Shown piece by piece: positions 9,086 to 17,292 of a DNA stretch of 46,143 nucleotides. A program made the position numbers and the translations under genes. Source of the DNA: an uncultured Anaerostipes sp. (lineage in GTDB: Bacteria > Bacillota > Clostridia > Lachnospirales > Lachnospiraceae); NCBI GenBank assembly GCA_900756035.1, contig CAAEIR010000283.1, forward strand, positions 1 to 46,143. The letters run 5' to 3'. Below the pieces are notes generated by a model. It was given only the letters and a program-made list of their open reading frames with translations, did not search any database and was not told the DNA's origin. The stretch's first letter is position 1, and the number at the start of each line of letters is the position of its first letter.

Positions 9086-10198
9086 TCATTGAATACCATT
9101 TTCTACAATAATCTGTTTCATCAGTGCTACATTGTCCGTTCCCTGATAAAAGTCATAAGCATTTTGGGCGTACAGGTCATAGTGATCTTCAATATCCCTA
9201 ATTGCGTGTATAAGATCACCCCTTTTCATTGGTACGCAAACACCTGCTTTGGCTGCTCCAATCGTATTGATCAATCCGGGAACTTCATTTCCGATTGCTG
9301 GAATACGCAGTCCCGAGTATTCGTAAATCTTGTTCGGCGCGCAGAATGCACGGTTCAGACTGTTCCGGTCATCATAGAATACAAAGCCGATAGAAGCGTA
9401 GCTGGTAACTTCCAAATGATAGGGAGCCGGAATATTCTTAATAAAGATGCATCTTTCGTACTCTTTCTGAATATCTTCAAAAATATTCTCCGGATCCAAT
9501 CCCATCAGTACAAAATAGTAGCCAGTACCAGAATCCCGAATTGCCCTTACCATTTCCAGCATATAGTCCAGGCTTTTTAAAATACCCTGGTAAATAATGA
9601 ATTTCTTATCCTGAACCAGTTCGATTGCCTTCTGGGTTGCCTCGATAGAAGGCGTCTTGCGTCTTTCATCATGGAAATCATAGGGCTTATTTGGCATCAC
9701 ATAAGGCAGCTTCTTCAAGCCGTACCAGTTACGCATAATATAAGCTCTCGATGTCTCACAACAAACAATAAACTTAGCATCTCCAGTGAGTTTGCAAAAT
9801 AACTTATTCTTGAACTTATTGTCATCTAAGAGTTCCAAAGATGTCAATGCATAATTGTATCCCTTCAACATTCCGATCATAGGCATCGCAGTCTCTGCGG
9901 TTCCGAACCAGAACAGTATCTTCGAAACATCCCGCAGGTTTTTCATTCTCTTTTTCACTGAGAACGCAAACTGTTGCCAGTTATTTAGTTTATCCAGTTT
10001 TCCAGGCAATTTTCCACGCTGCTCACGAAGATCCACATATGGAACATTCTCCGAATCAAAAATTGTAAGTAACTGCTTATCACAAGAGCCGTACCATACC
10101 TCAACATCCACGCCACACTTTTTCAGAATACGGATCTGTGCAATGCAAGGAGGATAAATATGTAACTCTGATTTTACTATATAAATTACTTTTTTCAT
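9086..10198 (-). CDS. GT-B glycosyltransferase, family 4-like
   Basis: A 370-residue cytosolic or membrane-associated sugar transferase. The N-terminal half begins MKKVIYIVKSELHIYPP; the nucleotide-sugar binding C-terminal half contains KFIIYQGILKSLDYMLEMV near residue 200 and NKIYEYSGLRIPAIGNEVPGL near 300, the equivalent of the E-x7-E region in GT4 enzymes. The final region DLIHAIRDI is also typical. It should add one sugar of the repeat unit to the lipid-linked intermediate; donor and acceptor are unknown. It lies 21 bp after the pyruvyl transferase gene and 36 bp before wzy in the same transcription direction. Confidence 0.85.
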   Translation of the reverse strand: MKKVIYIVKSELHIYPPCIAQIRILKKCGVDVEVWYGSCDKQLLTIFDSENVPYVDLREQRGKLPGKLDKLNNWQQFAFSVKKRMKNLRDVSKILFWFGTAETAMPMIGMLKGYNYALTSLELLDDNKFKNKLFCKLTGDAKFIVCCETSRAYIMRNWYGLKKLPYVMPNKPYDFHDERRKTPSIEATQKAIELVQDKKFIIYQGILKSLDYMLEMVRAIRDSGTGYYFVLMGLDPENIFEDIQKEYERCIFIKNIPAPYHLEVTSYASIGFVFYDDRNSLNRAFCAPNKIYEYSGLRIPAIGNEVPGLINTIGAAKAGVCVPMKRGDLIHAIRDIEDHYDLYAQNAYDFYQGTDNVALMKQIIVENGIQ

Positions 10199-10219
10199 CT
10201 CATTATTCTCTCATTTTTC

Positions 10220-11329
10220 TCATTTTTCGATTGCCGTTTTCAAGAACACCTTAGATGCATCTGCAACAGTTCGAATTTTTGAATCCACTTCAGCGTAATC
10301 AATCCTATTTTGTGGAATATCTAGTGCATCACCATAAAAAATTCTACCTTCAAGGCCAATCTGCGTTAGGTAGTCACGAATCCTAGAATCAGTACTTTGT
10401 CTGTTATTGATTACGGAATATATGGGCTTATTGAAGATTGTTGAGAAAACCGTACCATGATATCCATCTGTCAAAACAGCCGAGGCGTAATACATATAGT
10501 TTAGAAATTCTACCGGGCTGGCATCATTCATAAAGTTGCTCCGAAACGATTCCTTTTCCAGATGCATCCAAATATACTTTATCTTCATCCCGTGCGCTTT
10601 AGCAATCTGCTCTGCGATCTCCATATTCCGTTTTATAGGTTTCTTATCAATGAGATAGCACAGCAAGTATTTTTCTTTGGAAAGTACGCTTTCCTTATCA
10701 ACAAATGATTCCCAGTCCTCCCGTGTCAGCAATAGAACCGGATCCACTGTATCCACCACACTATGTTCACAAATTGCTTCTACCTTTTCCCTCGCACCCT
10801 TTTCTCTCAAACCAACACATGGAAACTCTTTCGCATATTTGGAAAAAGCACGAATATCGTCCAAAGACGAATCTCCAATACTTACAGAGTAGCCAATTTT
10901 TTTAGCCTTTGTCTCAAAAGGGAAGAAAAACATCTCATCAAAGTCAAAGATATGAGGATTCCACACTTGATCACTCCCGCTGATAATAGCACAATACTGC
11001 TCTCGATCTACCAATGCCTTAAGTTGCTCTGTATTCACAACCTTTTCCGTATGTGGAATATAGTTTTCCACAAAATCAGCAAAGCCTTTCTCCTTCTTGA
11101 GTCTCTGTTTTACAAACGGTAGCAAAACGGCATTCACAAGAACATTCTTTACACCATCTTTCTTATGAAAAACAGAGTTGTTCTTTTCCTGAATTCTGGA
11201 AACAGCATTCAGCACAACAGCGTCGTATCCTGCTTTTTCTAAATACTTTCTGAGCGCATAACATTGCAAAACAGCTCCATAGTTTCTGGCAAAATGATAT
11301 GTGATAATTCCAACTTTCTTTTTATTCAT
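10220..11329 (-). CDS. Polysaccharide pyruvyl transferase (copy 2)
   Basis: Its 369 residues match the PF04230 family (CsaB-like), which forms pyruvate ketals on sugars of surface polymers from phosphoenolpyruvate. Signature stretches are GIITYHFARNYGAVLQCYAL at the N-terminus, AIISGSDQVWNPHIFD near 135, and LTDGYHGTVFSTIFNKPIYSV near 290, where the His-Gly pair is conserved. The overall length is normal. A second member of the family occurs at 14642-15769, so the polymer may be pyruvylated at two positions or one enzyme may have another substrate. The family level call is strong; ketal position is unknown. Confidence 0.92.
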   Translation of the reverse strand: MNKKKVGIITYHFARNYGAVLQCYALRKYLEKAGYDAVVLNAVSRIQEKNNSVFHKKDGVKNVLVNAVLLPFVKQRLKKEKGFADFVENYIPHTEKVVNTEQLKALVDREQYCAIISGSDQVWNPHIFDFDEMFFFPFETKAKKIGYSVSIGDSSLDDIRAFSKYAKEFPCVGLREKGAREKVEAICEHSVVDTVDPVLLLTREDWESFVDKESVLSKEKYLLCYLIDKKPIKRNMEIAEQIAKAHGMKIKYIWMHLEKESFRSNFMNDASPVEFLNYMYYASAVLTDGYHGTVFSTIFNKPIYSVINNRQSTDSRIRDYLTQIGLEGRIFYGDALDIPQNRIDYAEVDSKIRTVADASKVFLKTAIEK

Positions 11330-11351
11330 ATATTAACCTCAATTCTTTCTG

Positions 11352-12236
11352 CTATCTCTTCATCGCGTGCTTTGCTTTTTCTATCAGAATCGTAGGGTTA
11401 ATCTGATAATACAGAAGATCAATCACTTCTAAATTGCCCATTCTATTGAGCGTATGCACGCGCCAATAGTTTCTTTTGCTGTTTATTACCATGTCCGAAA
11501 CGGAATAAGTACCAATTTCTGTTTCCTGTAAAGTTTCGCCATCAAAAGAATCCAGTTTGCACAAATGCAAATATTCACCATATACCCTTCCGCATTCCTG
11601 CAAAGCGTGATAGGTTCCATTGTCATATTGGATAAAGTTACCGGCTGGTCGCTTATCTACATAGTTTCCTTTTAGTGCGGAGAGTTTCGCCTTCCATGTA
11701 TTGGTATCAATTTTAAACAATACATTGTTTTTTTCTGGAAGCTTTTGACCAATCGCATACATAACATTTCCTTCTGTCTTCACAAAAACTGTGTCCACTA
11801 CCGCAATATCATCATACAGGATGGACTGCAATTTCCATTCATATGGGAAGTCGACAGCTTTGTACAGCCGTAACTGATTGGACTCACTGGTTTCCGGCAT
11901 CATATAAAACTCGTTTTCAAACTTAAACACATTGGGGAACGACATGTGGAAGGGCTCATTAATGATTTCTACAACCTCCTTAGTATCCTGTAGATCAATC
12001 ACGCCGATTGTGCCCTTCTCACCATTTGCATCATCTAAAATTTCTACGAAAATATATTCCCTGCCATTCTCTGCAAAGGGGAACGAGTCGGCATACCAAC
12101 GGTGCAGTGTCGGTTCCAGCACCTCAAACGGCTGAGTATTATCAAAATGTGTAATATTATCACCGGCATGTCGGTAACCTACTGCATAGGCACCTTTATA
12201 AAAATTATGTAAGAACTTTTTGATTTCCTTTTTCAT
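11352..12236 (-). CDS. Beta-propeller-like protein related to the GINT1 N-terminal domain
   Basis: I start it at ATG 12236 because AAGGAG lies seven bases upstream; the longer open frame (to 12314) would overlap the preceding gene by 110 bp, this one by 32 bp. The resulting 294-residue protein has repeating Trp/Tyr-rich beta-strands (HRWYADSFPF, SFPNVFKFENEFYMMPETS, ERAPAG-like turns replaced here by DKRPAGNF) like the propeller domain often attached to formyl- or glycosyl-transferases in EPS loci. No catalytic domain is attached. A sugar-binding or transfer-accessory role is inference. Confidence 0.65.
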   Translation of the reverse strand: MKKEIKKFLHNFYKGAYAVGYRHAGDNITHFDNTQPFEVLEPTLHRWYADSFPFAENGREYIFVEILDDANGEKGTIGVIDLQDTKEVVEIINEPFHMSFPNVFKFENEFYMMPETSESNQLRLYKAVDFPYEWKLQSILYDDIAVVDTVFVKTEGNVMYAIGQKLPEKNNVLFKIDTNTWKAKLSALKGNYVDKRPAGNFIQYDNGTYHALQECGRVYGEYLHLCKLDSFDGETLQETEIGTYSVSDMVINSKRNYWRVHTLNRMGNLEVIDLLYYQINPTILIEKAKHAMKR

Positions 12237-13476
12237 CCTTGCGCTCCTTCCTGAGAATGTCATCATACAAACGATTAACTCGAACAACATACGCAGCATA
12301 GCTATAATCCGCACATTTGAAAGAGTCCTTAATATTTCTTTGAAACTGATCGATGGAAGTGTCCTCTAGGGAAGCCTGAATTTTTTGTTTCAAAGCTTCC
12401 ACATTTCCTGCCTCATAAATCAGACCATTTACGCCATCCCTAATAGTTTCCGTAGCTGAAGTACAGTCTGTAACAATACAAGGCAGACCTGCCGACATTG
12501 CCTCAGGAATGGTCAAAGGTGAGCCCTCGTTGCAAATAGATGGGAAGATTAAGGCTCTGGCTACCTGATAGTATTTCGTTAACTGCGCACTATTGACCCA
12601 GCCGACGAATTCAATTTGGGGGTATCTCTGTTTTAATGTATCCAGCAGAGGGCCTACACCAACAACCTGTCCTCGAATATCAGCACATTTTTGTAGTTCT
12701 GTAATTGCTTTGCAGAAATCCTCTACTCCCTTTTCTTCAGATACTCTGCCGACGCAAAGGAAAATATTGCTGCAATGGTGAGTCATTACCATCTGATCCG
12801 ATAAGTCGATAGGATTTCTCAGGTAGTGAAATTCTGTCGACTGCATATATGGCTGGGACAGATTCAGAATTCTGTTGGAAATATATGCAAAATTAATGTC
12901 TTTGGAGTTTTGTACATATCGGTTCTGAACTATTTGTCTAGCACATCGCCAGATTTTTTGAAAATAAGATCGTTTATCACAATTACAGGCTATGCACTTC
13001 CAACTCATCGGTTTCAATTGGCACAGTTCTTTTTTCCGGTAGTCAAAAAAACCTCCATTGGGACACACCGAAAAGTAATCATGTAAAGTGATGAGTATCG
13101 GAAATTTCATTTTCTGGGTAACAGCAACAACGGATACCGACAATGCCTTACTCCATCCATGTATATGAACAACAGTATGGTTCGGGTCTAAACCTGTCAA
13201 TATTTTCACTAGTTCAACTTTTGCCTGTCTGTTCCAAATGCCATAACAGCACGCTTTTAGCTTATTCCTATTGCCAGCAATATGAGGTGTATCTATACAG
13301 ACCACCTTGATTGCGTCATTTGATTGTAGACACTCGTCAATCTCTGCATCTGCAGAGAAATAAATAACATTATTATTTGGGTTCTTTGCTAATTCAATCG
13401 CACTTTGAATGGCAATTTTTGCAGCACCTCCGCTGATAACTGCCTTATCATATACTATTACAATTGTTTTTTTCAT
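12205..13476 (-). CDS. Glycosyltransferase, GT4 family
   Basis: The start is set at ATG 13476, 16 bp after the upstream stop, because GGGAGA directly precedes it; an ATG at 13488 would lie before that site. The 423-residue protein has a GT-B fold: a glycine-rich N-terminal loop (VISGGAAKIAIQSA), a Cys-rich insertion (CQLKPMSWKCIACNCDKRS around 180) seen in some EPS GT4 enzymes, a nucleotide-binding loop at FLCVGRVSEEKGVEDF near 245, and the E-x7-E pair in NEGSPLTIPEAMSAGLP near 325. It transfers a sugar onto the growing repeat unit. Linkage is not predictable. Confidence 0.92.
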   Translation of the reverse strand: MKKTIVIVYDKAVISGGAAKIAIQSAIELAKNPNNNVIYFSADAEIDECLQSNDAIKVVCIDTPHIAGNRNKLKACCYGIWNRQAKVELVKILTGLDPNHTVVHIHGWSKALSVSVVAVTQKMKFPILITLHDYFSVCPNGGFFDYRKKELCQLKPMSWKCIACNCDKRSYFQKIWRCARQIVQNRYVQNSKDINFAYISNRILNLSQPYMQSTEFHYLRNPIDLSDQMVMTHHCSNIFLCVGRVSEEKGVEDFCKAITELQKCADIRGQVVGVGPLLDTLKQRYPQIEFVGWVNSAQLTKYYQVARALIFPSICNEGSPLTIPEAMSAGLPCIVTDCTSATETIRDGVNGLIYEAGNVEALKQKIQASLEDTSIDQFQRNIKDSFKCADYSYAAYVVRVNRLYDDILRKERKDEKGNQKVLT

Positions 13477-13491
13477 ATCTTCTCCCATTGT

Positions 13492-14655
13492 TTACAGCTT
13501 TTTTATGAAGCTATATTTTATCCATTCCGGAATATGGTTTTTAACAAAATTTTTTAGGGATTTTGGGGGAATCATCCTTTCAACAACATCGCTATCCTTC
13601 AAGCTATACTGGATTCTACATCCAACATCTGCACTCTTAATCACACTAGAATTGCTGGCAACAACTGCTTCATATTGAGACTTTTCCTTCCGAATAGTTT
13701 TTCTTGGAATCTCTTCGAATAAACGTTTCCCCTTATCGCTATAGATCAATACCGCAGATGCCCCGTACTTCGCATCAAAACTAGGATGAGCTTTCTCTAT
13801 TCCCCAAAAGTCACACAACAATATATCTCCAGTGTGATTAAAATTTTTATATTTACAGTGATAGCAGGTGTCTCTTAATGTTTTTCCCTTCAGAAAAGAT
13901 GCATAAAATGGATCTTCATTGGAGTACTTATAAATCTTTCTTCCATTCTGATCCTCAAATGAAAATGTATAATGCTCTCCCTTTTTATGCTTCACTTTAT
14001 TTCTAAAAGTATAGTTTGCAATTTTAATGCTGTATTTTGCTTCAAGCCATGCAATATATTTCGCAAATAGACCGGGTGCAGGTACTCCGTGGCAAGCTAC
14101 TTCCACAGCATAGAGAGTATCATAGTTTTTCCCCAAATAAGAGCGAAGTCCTGCAATTTGACATCCAGTTCCGCTATATAAAACTGGAACACCGTTTTGC
14201 AATAGGCCTTGCACCTCTTTGAAAGTATCAGCCGTATTCGATTGAATGTATTTCGACTTTTGAATGTTGAACAACGCATCTATTTTGGTTACTTTAATAT
14301 GCTTTACACGGAAACCAACCTCCCACGTACAACCAAATACAACGCCGTTTTGGGATAAAATTTGTTCTGCAAACAGTACAAATACACCACCGGATGTGCT
14401 CTCTTTTAGAATATCATCTCTGATATCCGCAGCAGCCCAAACTTCGACTACTTTATTGACGAATTCAGTATTTTTCCTTTCCGGGCAAACATCCACACAC
14501 AGACCGCATGAAATGCATCCATCACCAATCTGAGGGAGTAAAAAACCGCGATCGTTCTCAACCATCTGGATGCAATGTTTTGGACACTTCTGATAACAAG
14601 CACCACAACCATTGCAAGACTCTTCACCTACATTCCCTAAATTACACTTCATCAT
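13492..14655 (-). CDS. FrhB-type protein with two 4Fe-4S clusters, EPS-associated (copy 1')
   Basis: This is the paralogue of the gene at 6571-7752, with 387 residues. Cluster motifs are CNGCGACYQKCPKHCI (residue 15 on) and CISCGLCVDVCP (about 46-57). The FrhB-like body has YSGTGCQIAGLRSYL near 175, VACHGVPAPG near 200 and CYHCKYKNF near 275. It overlaps the upstream pyruvyl transferase gene by 14 bp, so the two are translationally coupled, repeating the same pairing known from other Firmicute EPS loci. The reaction is undetermined. Confidence 0.85.
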   Translation of the reverse strand: MMKCNLGNVGEESCNGCGACYQKCPKHCIQMVENDRGFLLPQIGDGCISCGLCVDVCPERKNTEFVNKVVEVWAAADIRDDILKESTSGGVFVLFAEQILSQNGVVFGCTWEVGFRVKHIKVTKIDALFNIQKSKYIQSNTADTFKEVQGLLQNGVPVLYSGTGCQIAGLRSYLGKNYDTLYAVEVACHGVPAPGLFAKYIAWLEAKYSIKIANYTFRNKVKHKKGEHYTFSFEDQNGRKIYKYSNEDPFYASFLKGKTLRDTCYHCKYKNFNHTGDILLCDFWGIEKAHPSFDAKYGASAVLIYSDKGKRLFEEIPRKTIRKEKSQYEAVVASNSSVIKSADVGCRIQYSLKDSDVVERMIPPKSLKNFVKNHIPEWIKYSFIKKL

Positions 14656-15769
14656 TCATTCCTTTTAAGCATACATTTAGCCATTCTTTTGACTTAGACG
14701 CATTTCTTCCCATTTTCCTGTGCAGCGCTTCCCAATTTAAATCACGACTCTTCTCAATATCCTGAACACCGGATATCATACAATCTTCGCACCCATATGT
14801 TTCTAGCAAAGTATAAATTCTGGAATTTTGTGACCTAATACTCGCGTCATCAAATCTTTTTGTTACATATAAATCCTTTTTGAAAACAAATGAGAATATA
14901 CTTCCATGAAAAGAATCAGTGATTACAGCGCAAGAATTCTTAACCAAGCCAAGCCATTCACATGGACCAGCATTTTGAATAACCACGCCTTCAAATGCGT
15001 AGTGTTCTTTTTGCGTTGGAACCAGAACAAGTTTACAGCTATATTTCTGCGCAACCTTTTTTGCAATTTCTTCGTATGACTTCTTATTTGACAAAAAATA
15101 AGCAAATACATATTTTTCGTTTATCTCAGGATTAATCACTAACTCATTCCATTTCTCAGGCTCCAGCAATAGTGTTGGATCCACGTTTATGGGCACATTT
15201 TTTCCGATCAATGCATTTACAATTTTTGCACCTGTATTTTCACGGACAGAAATCTCAGAAAACTTTTCCAAATAGTTCTGAATAATTTCTTTCTTTTTGG
15301 TAGGAATTTCACTTACGCCAAAACTGCATGCATAAGCATATCTACGTTCATTCTCAGATAAAAAGTTAAAATAATAAACTGGATTCAGAAGCATAGGGGA
15401 CCAGATTTGATCCGAACCACATATATATGCATCATATTTCCCTGATAGATCAGTCAATGTGTCTGCTTTGGAGTATTGTTTTGTTAAATTAATGTTCTGA
15501 TTCATAAATTGTTCAAAGGCTAGATCTCTCTTGGATAATAATTCCGGTTCTCCTTGTTTTCTGCTTAAATATCCATCAAATTTTTCTCTAATCAATGAAA
15601 GTGAGTTATGACATTTAATCAGATTTTTCACTTTCTCTATTGTAGAAGGCTTAAAGTCAATATTGCTAACTTCATATCCCTCTCCCTTCAGGAAACTTTG
15701 CAGTGCATACGCCTGCAGAAGAGTGCCATAGTTTCCATTATGTAACCATGTTAATATTGCTATTTTCAT
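14642..15769 (-). CDS. Polysaccharide pyruvyl transferase (copy 1)
   Basis: The real start is ATG 15769 (MKIAILTWLHNGNYGTLLQA), giving 375 residues; the open frame extends upstream into the preceding gene without a ribosome site. PF04230 signatures are the N-terminal NGNYGTLLQAYAL, AYICGSDQIWSPMLLNP near 110, and AVITDSFHGSIFSFVFKKD near 285. The gene begins five bases downstream of the preceding stop and overlaps the FrhB-like gene after it. Sequence similarity to the second copy is limited to the family motifs, so this is not a recent duplication. Confidence 0.92.
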   Translation of the reverse strand: MKIAILTWLHNGNYGTLLQAYALQSFLKGEGYEVSNIDFKPSTIEKVKNLIKCHNSLSLIREKFDGYLSRKQGEPELLSKRDLAFEQFMNQNINLTKQYSKADTLTDLSGKYDAYICGSDQIWSPMLLNPVYYFNFLSENERRYAYACSFGVSEIPTKKKEIIQNYLEKFSEISVRENTGAKIVNALIGKNVPINVDPTLLLEPEKWNELVINPEINEKYVFAYFLSNKKSYEEIAKKVAQKYSCKLVLVPTQKEHYAFEGVVIQNAGPCEWLGLVKNSCAVITDSFHGSIFSFVFKKDLYVTKRFDDASIRSQNSRIYTLLETYGCEDCMISGVQDIEKSRDLNWEALHRKMGRNASKSKEWLNVCLKGMNDEV

Positions 15770-15773
15770 TATT

Positions 15774-16904
15774 TCAATCCATTTCCTTGTTAAATAATTC
15801 ACTATGCTCCGCAGAAACTCTCCGAGCGTTAAACCTGTTATGTACATCTTCTATACCCTGTGCTACTAATTTATCTTTCAGCTCATCTTTCTGATAAATT
15901 TGCATCACTGCTTTATATGTACCAACAGGATCGTCTACACTAACAAGTAAACCATTTTCTCCATCCCGAATTATATTCGGAATGGCATCAACTCGGCTTG
16001 CAACTATAGGCTTACCCGCCATCATATACTCCGGTAGAACCAATCCGAATCCTTCCCATCGGCTTAACAAACAAGCAACATCGAACAGTTCCACATAACT
16101 CATCGGATTATCAACCCACCCCGTGATATGTAAGCTATCATTAAATCCGTTCTCTTCTGCATACTTTCTGACTTCATATTCCTGTTCTCCATTACCCACA
16201 ATAATGAAATGCGCATTCGGAATTCTATCTTTCACCAGCCTTGCCATCTTGACAAAGACATCAGGTGCTTTCTGCAGACTCATTCGTCCAACCATACCAA
16301 CAACAAACGCATTTTCTGGAATATTTAGGTCTTTTCTCTTGACAGAGCCATGCACTTCTTTTTCATATGCCTCAATATCCGCTCCATTAAAGATGACCTG
16401 CAGCTTATCAACTTTGCAAATCTTTTTCTCCAATGCAGACTGTTTCTCCGCATCTGAAATGCAGATAATCTTATCGCAGAACGGTGCTGCAATTTTTTCA
16501 ATGGCTGTGTACATTGTTTTTTTCCTGGTAGAGCATCTCATATTGAATGCCCACCCATGCGGATTGTATATACAACAATTCCTCATCCCAATGTCAGCAA
16601 CTCGTGCAATTGCACCAGCCTTACTAGAGTGAGCATATACAATGTCTGGGGTATACTTCTTTATTAGCTTTCGGACTTTTCCAATTGCTCTTAGGTCATT
16701 GCTTCCAATCGCTCTAGTCATCTCAATTTGTTCAAATGATTCAACTAGGTCTTTGTAGTCTTCACCATCAAAATCATGTGAACAAACCAATATGTTTTCA
16801 AACTTTTCTTTATCCAAGTACTTGAGAAGCATTCGGATGTAGCAATCCACGCCGCCGGCAGCCTGTGCTACATGCAGTATTCTGATTTTATTCTTCCTCA
16901 TCAC
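15774..16904 (-). CDS. Glycosyltransferase, GT4 family
   Basis: A 376-residue GT-B enzyme. The frame begins GTG-ATG; with AGGAG seven bases before the GTG and ten before the ATG, either may be used. N-terminus RILHVAQAAGGVDCYIRMLLKYLD is typical of the acceptor domain. The donor domain includes VVGMVGRMSLQKAPDVFVKMA near 205 and the E-x7-E pair in RWEGFGLVLPEYMMAGKPIVAS near 295. It is the first intact synthesis gene of this EPS run. Normally a priming membrane transferase would come first; none is present in the window. Confidence 0.92.
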   Translation of the reverse strand: MMRKNKIRILHVAQAAGGVDCYIRMLLKYLDKEKFENILVCSHDFDGEDYKDLVESFEQIEMTRAIGSNDLRAIGKVRKLIKKYTPDIVYAHSSKAGAIARVADIGMRNCCIYNPHGWAFNMRCSTRKKTMYTAIEKIAAPFCDKIICISDAEKQSALEKKICKVDKLQVIFNGADIEAYEKEVHGSVKRKDLNIPENAFVVGMVGRMSLQKAPDVFVKMARLVKDRIPNAHFIIVGNGEQEYEVRKYAEENGFNDSLHITGWVDNPMSYVELFDVACLLSRWEGFGLVLPEYMMAGKPIVASRVDAIPNIIRDGENGLLVSVDDPVGTYKAVMQIYQKDELKDKLVAQGIEDVHNRFNARRVSAEHSELFNKEMD

Positions 16905-16915
16905 TCAAACACTCC

Positions 16916-17047
16916 TCATCTTTTTACTTTCATTGAATCTATATACATATCTATTGGGCATGGACGGATGTTCTTTTCCAAATGCACCGGGCATTCCTCA
17001 CACTTGGCTAAGTGTATTACCTTGCAGTCATTCAAAGATATGAACAC
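16916..17047 (-). CDS. Possible 43-residue Cys-rich peptide or gene tail
   Basis: A short minus frame from GTG 17047 ends in TGA at 16918-16916, inside the ribosome site of the next gene. It holds four cysteines, including KCEECPVHL and RPCPIDMY, spaced C-x7-C-x2-C-x10-C. A zinc-binding peptide is conceivable, but there is no ribosome site before the GTG and the frame is closed by a TGA two codons further upstream. It may be the tail of a deleted gene. I do not recognise it. Confidence 0.3.
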   Translation of the reverse strand: MFISLNDCKVIHLAKCEECPVHLEKNIRPCPIDMYIDSMKVKR

Positions 17048-17259
17048 CGTATTGTCACGGCATCATGTTAAATATTTTTTATTCCTATGTAGGTTGTATG
17101 TAATTGTTAATGCGTTTTACCATGGGTTAAAATTCTTAGAAGAATTCTGCAAAAACTTGTGTATCAGGGTCTAATTTGTCGCTTGCTTAACTATCACAAT
17201 AGCAACTCAAAATTCGATGATTTATCAAACTCTTCTTTGCTTCATTTTAAAAATCTCCC

Positions 17260-17280
17260 ATGCCAAAATGGCATTTTTTT
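17260..17280 (+). terminator. Hairpin with T-run below glmS remnant
   Basis: Stem ATGCCA/TGGCAT with a 3-base loop, then seven T on the plus strand. The orientation fits plus-strand termination, although no plus gene is upstream. On the minus strand the stem is followed only by GGGAGATTTTT. It may have served as a two-way terminator behind glmS. Confidence 0.4.
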
Positions 17281-17292
17281 CTCTACCTCTAC

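Noticed and set aside
12237..12314. A 26-codon extension of the propeller-like protein
   Set aside because: It would overlap the upstream glycosyltransferase by 110 bp, while ATG 12236 has AAGGAG at ideal spacing.
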